A stretch of DNA of 64,000 nt from Madurella fahalii (lineage: Eukaryota; Ascomycota; Sordariomycetes; Sordariales). Positions within the stretch are counted from its first letter, which is position 1, and each line of letters begins with the position of its first letter. Made by a program: the position numbers and the translations under genes. Below the pieces are notes generated by a model, which saw only the letters and a program-made list of their open reading frames with translations, searched no databases and had not been told where the DNA came from. The DNA is taken from contig CM056880.1 in NCBI GenBank assembly GCA_029876055.1, positions 1,364,001 to 1,428,000 on the forward strand. Direction: 5' to 3'. Of the stretch, positions 55,379 to 64,000 are shown piece after piece.

Positions 55379-57713
55379 CTTTGCTGGCTCACCCAGTTGC
55401 ATGCATGCAGGGAGTCGAGTCGGCTCTGGTGGTGGAGGAGGGATCTCGAGGGGAGGAGATTTGCGGCCAAAGGGTTGATTGGACGAGTGCCTGCCTCCCT
55501 GGGACTGGGCGCCTAAGCGCTGCTGTGAACGAGGGAGTAATGGGCGAGGTACAATCGAGACGGGGTTATAGCCAGCCACCGAGGAGTTCGCAATGCCAAA
55601 ACCGCAGTACTCGCTGCCGTGGGAACACTCTATCCGGCACACAGCCGCTGGCGTATCGGGACAGGGGAAAGGGAGTTGTGCCGGTGTTGAGATCGAGAGC
55701 ACAGGATCAAGAGTTTGGAGCAAATTCACATTCCTGTGGAAACGGCAGATTAACTGAGCACTGGCCCACTGCAAGCTGCCTCTCGAGCTGCTGTCATTCG
55801 CCCTGTGTCGCTACCAGGGGTGCTTGGACCACCAAAATTTGTTCGGCTCCAGCTCCATCGCGCCTTGCCAGGCAGTTGCTTCCCCACCAAGAAGCAGACC
55901 ACAAGGGGGAGCCTCTGAGATGTTCCGAGTCGAGTTGAGAACGAGAAACAGAACGTCGATCCAGCGGCGTCCAGAATGCGTCCTCAAGGCACCGCGTGAG
56001 CCATTGATTGTCGCAAAAACAGCTCCACCCCGTGTGACGGGCCTGGCTGCTCGGCGCAAGCAGTCCCATTAGATTCTGGTTTCCGTCCCGGGCTACGACA
56101 TCATAGCTACCGTTGTATAACATGGGGGGGCACCCTCTCCACAGCAGCCAACCAGGCCCGATCATGCAGGCTGAAGTCGATCTGTCTTGAGGCCTGGCGG
56201 ACTGGTTTCTCAGGCTCTAAGCAAACATTTCCAGGCTAGGAGGGAGGTGGGCAATCTGTATTTATCAGGCCGATGTTGGACACTTTGCAGATTTTACGAC
56301 GTAGCAACCAACACACCAAGGGATGGCACCAAACCAAAAGGATGGGCCGGGGTGTGTCTGCTGACACCCACGAATAAGCATCGATATTTCTTTCTGCCTT
56401 TGGCATGCAGAGTGGCTCACCTCGTGTTTCGCCGCATTCGGTAACCAGGCTTGACTTATTTCCCGGGGCCCTGCTTATCTACACTCGAACGATGAACCGC
56501 ATGGCCGCTTCGGCGGGTCGGACGTCGCCGTGGTGAAGGCGAGCTCGCGCCAATACACTTCTTCTGGCACAAACGGGCACAGCTTCGGCCCTGGCGGATC
56601 CCAAGCTTAACCAAGTGCTCCATGACGTCCGGAGACGACGCCGTTGGGTGTGGGGATTGGAAAAGCGAGAAACCTTCGTATTGCGTCTGACTATTGCTTC
56701 CTCTTTCGATTCAGAGTGGATGCGGGTAGGTGCTGTCTTCGTTTTCTAATTTTTTTTTTTCCTTCTTTTCTTCCTTCTTATTCCTATTATACATCCCGGG
56801 AGCCCCAAGACATTGCCTGCGCTTCCAACACCCTCTTTTCCTTTGTCGTTCAACCGGTGCGCAGCACAGATTTCAAGTTTGGAATAGGCGGCACGGCTAT
56901 CTTTGGATTCCTGTTTCACGCTGCGTCTCTTCCCGGTTCCACCATTGCCATTCCCTGCTCGGCAACAACATCCCAGCCGATTAACCGTTCAAGTCCGATC
57001 TGCTCTGCCACGGAGGGACGAGGTCGACGCAATCGCTTTGGAATCGTGGGTCCTCTCGCGGCCCTTGGTCGTTCCCACTCGCATCGCTGATCGCGGACAA
57101 GTTGTCCGGTTTCGTTCGTTCACCCCCGACCCTGTTGCATCTCATCCACTAGCCTGCTGGACCGTCTCGAGCCGGGCCCGAGAGATAGGCAATCTAGAAC
57201 TGCCTTGTCCGGTACACGGCAGAAGCAGGTCTCGGCCCTTGCGTCTCACGGGTGGTTAACGGGCGAGACAACCAACCACTCAATCGGCGGCGTTCCCACC
57301 GCACCACCCGGCGACAGTGTAACCAGGACCAATCGAGATCGCACATACGTCATCATTCATGGGCACAACCGCAACTGCCGCGTTGCTCAACGGTGTGGAC
57401 GAACCACAACATAGACGGTGAAGATAAGACAATAAGACGGTTACCCACTGAAAGGAGCTCGGCGCAGCCTACAATTGCCTCCTCCGGCTGCCAGCTCCTT
57501 TGGCCGTCATTTTTTAACGTCTCTACCCCGTTGGCAGCGACACGGCCTGGTTGCCCAAGCTGCTCCCCGAGTTAGAATATCTACACAGCTCGCATTTTCT
57601 TTGCGAAAGCCCGCTCGTTTGATCCCTTCACTCGCTTCTCACACGGGGTTTTGAGTATAAGTGATAGGAAAAAACAAAAAACAAACAAACCGTCATCGTG
57701 ATACTGTCCGGCT
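55379..57713. promoter_or_regulatory. Divergent region between the Whi5-like gene and the metallopeptidase
   Basis: About 2.3 kb with no supported gene. Both promoters should be here. A T-rich tract lies at 56745-56790. Open frames up to 185 codons on both strands lack domains. Confidence 0.45.
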
Positions 57714-60334
57714 ATGGCACCGCTCTTGTTCAGTTTTAAGGAATTACGACGGCGGTCGAGAGCGAGCTTCAGAACCCAACGGTCGACCGACTCGTCAAGT
57801 GATGCCAGCAATGTCACGAGCCCGTCAAGCGGCTCACTGACACCCCCATCAATCTCCCAGCAGTCGGATCCAGCCTTGAATTTACAACTAAAGGACCCGT
57901 CCCCCGCTACTCCGCTCGCAAGGCCGCAACCACATCCCCATCCGAATGGGCCCAGTAACCGCTATAGCGTCTCAGGCATGGCTGGCCTGGGGTCGCCAGT
58001 GCCGGGCGGGAAGGGACCGGCTTTGCCCGTTTCTCAGTATTCACCTCGCATAACCAATGTGCCAGATAGCTCGTGGGTAAGTGAGTGGTGGGGCGGGAGC
58101 CGCTCGAACCTCGCAGGCCATGCTCGTCTCTGGGCCTATCCGTCCGTGTGCTGACTATTCGCAGGTCTACCAAAAGGTCCTTCTTGTTCACGGCACAATC
58201 GGTGATCCATCTCATCGCTCTCTGGATGGCACCCTTACCGTGAGCAGGCTCGACGACAACTTCCCCGCGACATCCTGGCCCGTCTGCAATTCTCGCTTCA
58301 AGGCCTTGGTGTACCTGATGCCCGGCGCCAACCGCCTGCGGTTGGACTTTTCGAGTCCGAAGCTTGCCAATAGCGGATCCTCCAACCCCATCCATGCCTC
58401 GTATCTGACAGTTCACATGATCCCGCCCGTCGGCGCTCCCCCATTGCAGCTGGCGATTCTGCTCGCAAAGGACTCCCCTGGCACTTTCGACGCGGTCCCG
58501 GCGCGGATTGAGAGAGAGGGTAACGGGCTGGACACTGCGGTCCGTAAATTCCGCATGGCCGCTTATCTGTGGCAGGCCTTTACTGCTGAGCAAATGTGGC
58601 ACAACAAACTTGGCCGGCGCGTCTTCAGATTTGAAGAGGAATGGACCACGGGCGCGGCAAACCAGAGAGACCGGGAACACGGCACCCTTCGGTCGGAAGC
58701 ACGTGTGCACATCATCCGCAGCGACAAGACGGTAGCCGAACTCCGGGACGTGAATCTGGCACAGCAAAACAAGGCCGCCACAGACGCAGGCGGCCTTTAT
58801 GGTATTGCGGCAGATGCGGTGCGCAATTACTTCAAACCGCTTCCGGGACAGAAGTTGTACGTGTCGGTCCTGCTTCTCGACGCACACTGGGACTCGAGTT
58901 CCAAGACGATTCTCGGGCACGCCGCCCTTGGAGGGCAGTCGGGCGATCTCCACCTCAGCATCTTCGGGTCCCATTGCCTCCAGAGTTACCCGGCGAGCTT
59001 CGAGGAGGTAGTCCCGGCGTTCTCGGACTGCACGCCGACCGACACCAACTACGTGGCGAACGACTGCAACGATGCGGGCAGTTCGTGGGAAGCCGCCAAC
59101 ATCGGCATTGGCGCCCATCTCCACGAGACCGGCCACCTCTTCGGGCTCCCCCACCAGGAGAGCGGCGTCATGGCGCGAGGCTACGTGACGCTGAACCGCA
59201 CCTTCCTCGCCCGCGAAGCGTACTCGACTCGGACACGATCCAAGGGCGGGCCCGTCTCGCAAGACGACGAGTGCACCTGGCATCGCCTCGACTGCCTGCG
59301 CTTCCGCAGCCACCCCTGCTTCCGGCTCCCCAACGACCCGGTCCTCAACCCGGACGATAGCGTCCAGGCTTGGCCGATGGAAGGCGGGAACCTGACGGTG
59401 ACGGCCGCCACGGGGGTCGCGTACCTGGAAATCTACGCCAGCGACCACGACGACGACAAGAACGACGACGTGTGCCGCGCGTGGATCGAATACCCGGCGG
59501 AGAACGGCAACGGCGTGCAGCGCATGGTGGCGCTGACGGAGCAGGACCTGCGGAGCCGCCTGCCCGACGAGGCGAGGCGCAAGGGCAAGCTGAGGATCTC
59601 GGTCAAATCGCACGGCGGCGGCTCGCTGGAGATTGCCGACTTTGCGAAGCTCTGCGCCAAAGAGACGGCGTGTCTGAAGCTGCCCAGTGCGGTGCCCGGG
59701 CTGCCCAAGACGGCCTTCAGGGGGAAGACGGTGGGGCTGGCGCGGACCGAGGGCAGTGCGCCCCAGGAGCTGGTGTTTACCAGCGCGCTGCGGCAGGACC
59801 GGGTCTTGTCGAGGGTCGTGTTTTACCACGGGGCGGCGGTGGACGGGCTGGAGTTTGTCTATGATGACGATTCGAGGCAGTTGTTTGGGAAGAAGGGGGG
59901 CAAGGAGGGCGGGGATAGTTTTGAAATGGGTGCGTTATGCCGAATCTCTCTCTCGTCATTTCATTTTCTGACTGCGCCCCTAACTGCGTTCTGATTGCAA
60001 AACTGACCGTTGTTGGCCAGATATTCGTCGTGGCGAGTACATAACGGGGTTTTTTGTCCGCTCCGGCTTCTGGATCGATGCCATCCAGGTCCTGACTAGT
60101 CTGGGGAGGCGGTCACCCTTGTTTGGGAATCCGTATGGCGGCGATGCGTATGTCACCACTCCCTCTTTCCCCCTCCCCTCCATCTCTGCTCTGTTGTTGT
60201 TTGTTTTGACTGACACCTTTGCCTTCTGTGTGCGTAGCCATACCGTAATACCCCCAAGGGGATACAATATCTGTGGTGTCACAGGCAGTTGTGGCTCGTG
60301 GCTCGATGGGTTCTCGGTCATTATTACTCGGTAA
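57714..60334 (+). CDS. Metzincin-like zinc metallopeptidase with jacalin-like domain (YIL108W family)
   Basis: Four exons (57714-58076, 58165-59929, 60021-60147, 60238-60334) encode 783 aa. The Ser/Pro-rich N-terminus (about 120 aa) has no signal peptide. The central part matches the fungal Metallopep family: LLVHGTIGDPSHRSLDGTL, MAAYLWQAFTAEQMW, FRFEEEWTTGA, and the zinc site GAHLHETGHLFGLPHQESGV at His441-Glu442, with His445 and His451, then Met in GVMARGY as a Met-turn. Residues about 640-783 form a jacalin-type beta-prism: GLEFVYDDDSRQLFGKKGG, DIRRGEYITGFFVRSGFWID, LGRRSPLFGNPYGGDA and a final GSCGSWLDGFSVII. Yeast YIL108W shares this build and is poorly characterised. Likely a cytosolic peptidase with a carbohydrate- or surface-binding module; substrate unknown. 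The last two exons are short and are needed to close the beta-prism. Confidence 0.92.
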
Positions 60335-60830
60335 GATTCTGGCACTGGGACATGACCGTGTTAGTCATGTTGGCGATGGCGGTCCGGGGTACAATCTAAT
60401 GTGTGTATACTGGTTACTGGGATTGGTATCGGTCTTGGTACTGGAAGTACGGGATAAAGGGTCGGGAAATTACTGGGTTAGGCTGGGCTTATTAGGGCGG
60501 TATTTTGTGTGTTCGGGCAGGGTAGCTAGCTGCAGCGACGGAATTAATCATGATCACCAAGATAAATACTTTTTTGACTCCCTGATAGCAGGCGGTGGGA
60601 GTTGGTGGTGCCGTTCATCATGGCTTGATTGTGGCCGAGCAAAGAAATTTACCACACAGGTGGTGGAGAAGCGAGTGCAGAATAGAATGCTTTCAAATGA
60701 CTTTTTTGTCTTGGCCGTGTCTAGCCGGGTTTGCTCATACAGAGTTAGCTGAACAAGGCTGTGGCCGGTGATCCAGCTTGCTTGACTATGCGGTCAACAC
60801 CCTTGGAGTCCTAAAATCGGTGTAACCCCT
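60335..60830. other. Convergent 3' region between the metallopeptidase and GCD6
   Basis: Contains the two 3' UTRs only; no gene seen. Confidence 0.6.
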
Positions 60831-63166
60831 TCAGTCGCTATCTTCATCCTCATCTTCCTCATCATCGTCGCCATCGTCCTCCTCCTCGTCATCATCATCA
60901 TCACTCTCCTCCTCATCCGCATTCTCCAACCACTCCACCAGCACGCGGCACTTCTCCTTGACCATGTTCATCTCCTCGCTGGTAGAGGCTCTCTTATCTC
61001 CCCACCAGGCCAGGATCCCGTCCTCTTCCAGGACATCCAGATTATACAGCTGCTGCAGCAGAGCCGCGAGCAGGGCGCCCGCGCGCGTAGCCTCCAGCTC
61101 CCGGACGCCGAGCAGCGCCTTCTGTAGCGCGAGCGCGAATTCGGCCTGCTGCGCCACTTCATCGCCGCCAACGCCGACCTCCTTGATGAACTTGACGGCG
61201 CCGTTCTTGGCGGTGAGAGCCTTCTCGGCAGCCTTTGTGGGCTCCAGTCCCCCGTGCTGCGAGTCGAGCAGCTCGGCGGCGCGACGGACAAAGGCGACAG
61301 CGATGGCGCGGCGCATGGAGCTGTCCGAGGCGTTGTTGGCGAGGCGGAGGCCCATGAACTCGAGCTTGGCCGAGTCAAAGTCCTCGTTATCGTCGGCTCG
61401 AAGCGCATCGACGAGGCCGTGCACGGCGTCGCCGTGGAAGGCGTCGCGGTGGGACGTGTCGTCCGAGGCGAAGGACGAAGGGCGCTCGCGACTCTGACCA
61501 AAGTCGCCAGCGTGAAGGGAACCGGCCAGCGACAATTCGTCTCCGGAGTCGTAATCGTCCGATGCCAGAGTTGATATGGACGAAGTGGAGAGATTGAGCC
61601 CCTCGAGCGAGTAGATGAGTGAGCTCTGCAGAATTGCAGGGTCCCTCTCCCCATCTTCCTCCTCGTCGGAATCTTCCTCATCGGCAATGGCTTCGTAAAA
61701 GGCGCCCTTGCCCCCTGGACCGACCAGTGACGTATCCGTCTTGGCCATCTGCCTATCATCTGCTAACAAGGAAATCCGCGGTGTCGGCTTTGACGGTAGC
61801 TGGACGTCGTTGTCGATATGCACGTTGTACGAAATGAGGGAACCTTGGGGGATCCGGCAGTTCGTCCCAACAACCACCGAGCCTGCTACCACGGAGTGGG
61901 TAACAGAGGCGCCGTCCCCTATGACGGCATCGTCCCAGATATAGCTGTCCACAATCCTGACGTTCCTCCCAATCTTGCACCTCCTTCCGATAACGCTTCC
62001 GGAAACGGAACTCCCGGCCTTGATCGTCGTCCCCTTTCCGACCGCAGACTGTGTTACTTTGCTTCCCCGCTCGACCAAGACATGGTCCTCGACGTAAGAG
62101 CCCCCTCTTACCATCCGATATGTCTGGCCGTGTAGCAGGTTGCTGTCTGGTACAAAGGGAAGCGTCCACCGCTCGAGCACGTCCTTGCTGATGCAATCGT
62201 ACATTTGAAGGTTGCTGGCACGCGCCGCATACCCGTCGTCCAGGATCTCGGCGTAGATCATCTTTCCGTTCAATTCCCAGTCCTTCAGCACACCGTGGAG
62301 AAAGTTTTTCCTCGGTAATTCGTAGTCGAAGCTTTCTGACCACAGGGCCAACACGTCTGGGGTGCATATATCGATGCCGCAGTCGACAAGATCACTCCGC
62401 ACCTCGAACTCGCCATGAGAAAAGACTGACAGGTCCAGGTTTAGGTAATGGTCGCTCTGCAACGGGTGTGTCTCTTCGTACTGCAAGCATCGACCGGTTG
62501 CTGATTCGACGACGAAGACTGGCGTGATCCCTCTGGCCTTCGCTGCCCGGTGGGGTTGCTCTCCGACCGAGCGCAGAACCATAGTCATGCAGGCATCGCG
62601 GTTCGCTTCTCTTCTCGCACGGTGCTTGGCCAGGGCGGCGTCGAGCTGGATGTTCGAAACGACATCGCCATGGACGAGGATGAAATCGCCTGCGATAAGG
62701 CCGCGCTTATCCAAGTCGCGCAGGAAGTCGCCGACCGAGTTGGCGTCCGAAACACGGATAAAGTCGAGCGTAGAGAAGGGAGAGATGGCGCTGTTGGGAT
62801 TCCAGCGCGTGGACTCGTGGATGTAGTGTTCGATGTCTTCGGAATGCGCCCCGCAGTATACGAAGACGTCCTGGACGCCGTTCGAGGCGAGGAACTCGAG
62901 CGTGTACTCGATGACGGGGACGTTGACCAAGGGGAGGAGACACTGATGGGCAACGTGTGTTAGCGATGAGGGGTAGTCCCGGGCTCTCCAGTCACAGGAG
63001 TGCCTACCCTAGGCCGTTCCAGAGTGAATGGCTTGAACCTGTCCAGGAAAGAGTCGGCAAGGATGACAGCCTGGAGAACATCTTCCCTCTTCTCATCGAC
63101 ACCGGGCTTGGCGGGCTTCTTCCCCTTGCCTGCGGCAGCCCCGCCCTTGCCGCCTTGCTTTGACAT
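60831..63166 (-). CDS. GCD6: eIF2B epsilon subunit (GCD6)
   Basis: Two exons in descending order (63166-63008, 62942-60831) encode 756 aa. Exon 1 carries a Lys/Gly/Ala-rich start (MSKQGGKGGAAAGKGKK) and VLQAVILADSFLDRFKPFTL. Exon 2 continues CLLPLVNVPVIEYTLEFLAS, completing the nucleotidyltransferase-like domain with GVQDVFVYCGAHSEDI and DFILVHGDVVSN. Left-handed beta-helix hexapeptide repeats follow (VGKGTTIKAGSSVSGSVIGR, IVDSYIWDDAVIGDGASVTH). The C-terminal W2/HEAT domain, which holds the guanine-exchange activity on eIF2, ends in a very acidic tail (about 35 Asp/Glu). An internal acidic patch (ADEEDSDEEEDGERDP) lies between. The family loads eIF2 with GTP for translation initiation and is the target of stress control through phosphorylated eIF2. 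Confidence 0.96.
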
Positions 63167-64000
63167 TGAGTGTATTTTAGTTGTGCCGATAGAAATATTG
63201 TTGTTACGCGTTTGAGCACATGAACGAAGGGCGCAATGCGAGGAACGCTTAGGCCGGGCGACGGGAACGGCGAGGCAGGAAACGGGGACTGATGTGTGAG
63301 TCAACCGGCGATTGACTTGCAATTCGCATGCTGAAGTTCCTGGTATCGAGCATTGCCGTTTTCTGCAGTGACCCCTCCATTCGCCCAGCTGGCCCACCCA
63401 TTACAACCAATCAGAAACCTCCTTCTTGACCCCGCTTACTTCATTCACTCAAGCTACAGGTACAGTACGGACCCCTCACGAACCGCTGAGAACTGTTATC
63501 AGCCCACGAAATATCTTGGCAGAGGACACAATAGGTACCAGAACGGCGCTGCTATGGCCAATGACGTTGGTGCTCAAGCTGGCGAGAAGATCACACGGGC
63601 ACCGTCCCTTTTACTAGGTCCACACTCTGTAATTACCAAGCTTTCCTATTCAGAGACTGCACGCTCTTGGAGGAACCATTCGCGTTACCAAGCTGGACCG
63701 CGTAGCCTCCACGCGGAGTTCCATCGTGTCTCGAGCACCCCCAGTCTCATCCATACGATATATCCCGAGGAAGAAGCTGGACGTTCAGCCCAGTAGCTCG
63801 ATTTCCAATTGGTGGGTCAGAGTTGTCTGTGGGCAGATTGATCCCATGCTCCAGGCCGTTCATCGTGTCGAAAAAGCTATTGGCAATGTCGGTGACTCAC
63901 GGTGGGAAAACATAGCGGCGGTGGAGCTGTTCTAAGGCTTGGTCCCCTGCCCCGGGCCGATCGAGACAGGAAGGTCAGAGTCGACTCCATTCCCCGATGC
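63167..64000. other. Upstream region of GCD6 to window end
   Basis: Holds the GCD6 promoter. No supported gene; a 148-codon frame at 63353-63796 (plus strand) has no domain. Confidence 0.5.

Noticed and set aside
57907..59829. 640-codon minus-strand open frame
   Set aside because: It lies wholly antisense to the metallopeptidase exons and results from their GC-rich third positions. It has no domain.

Overview
The window is nuclear DNA of a filamentous ascomycete, most likely a Sordariomycete of the Sordariales/Chaetomiaceae type. The evidence is many short spliceosomal introns (about 50-70 nt, GTRNGT...YAG), GC-rich third codon positions, nuclear-type tRNA genes (one with an intron), and proteins with clear filamentous-fungal relatives. 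Gene models were assembled by hand from splice-site phase and family conservation. Every model with a named family except the NYN protein (cut by the window edge) closes in frame. The placement within Sordariomycetes is inferred.

Region by region. 1-1931 (-): 5' part of an NYN-domain protein with an unusual internal repeat, cut by the window edge. 2944-3014 (-): tRNA-Gly(GCC). 3911-7325 (-): RSC1/RSC2 chromatin-remodelling subunit (two bromodomains plus BAH). 8374-9496 (+): OTU1 deubiquitinase with a GC-AG intron. 9780-11880 (-): formamidase in ten exons. 12.8-13.4 kb (-): possible broken gene. 13566-14970 (-): UsgS-like membrane protein. 15828-18011 (+): INP1-like peroxisome-retention protein. 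18979-20657 (-): SDS23 CBS protein. 22267-25778 (+): karyopherin PSE1/Kap121. 26368-26465 (-): tRNA-Ser(UGA) with intron. 27118-27387 (-): very short Rsa3-like ribosome-assembly factor. 28360-29580 (+): RTA1-like seven-helix membrane protein. 29.6-33.5 kb: gene-poor. 33652-34719 (+): proline-rich unknown protein. 34.7-41.7 kb: the largest gene-poor stretch. 41730-43816 (-): metacaspase. 46622-48511 (-): conserved-looking unknown protein. 50418-52511 (+): single-pass Ser/Thr-rich membrane protein. 54275-55378 (-): Whi5/Nrm1-like G1/S repressor. 57714-60334 (+): metzincin-like peptidase of the YIL108W family with a jacalin-like C-terminus. 60831-63166 (-): eIF2B epsilon (GCD6).

The genes are mostly independent housekeeping functions: chromatin, nuclear import, translation initiation, ubiquitin removal, cell-cycle control and nitrogen scavenging. 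There is no operon or secondary-metabolite cluster. Several pairs are divergent (RSC1/OTU1, UsgS/INP1, SDS23/PSE1, the Whi5-like gene/metallopeptidase) and share 0.8-2.3 kb upstream regions. I see no intact transposon, CRISPR array or rRNA. The points most worth following are the five-unit repeat of the NYN protein, the micro-exon architecture of the formamidase, the in-frame intron of RSC1, the uncharacterised proteins at 46.6 and 50.4 kb, and the 7 kb island without recognisable genes.
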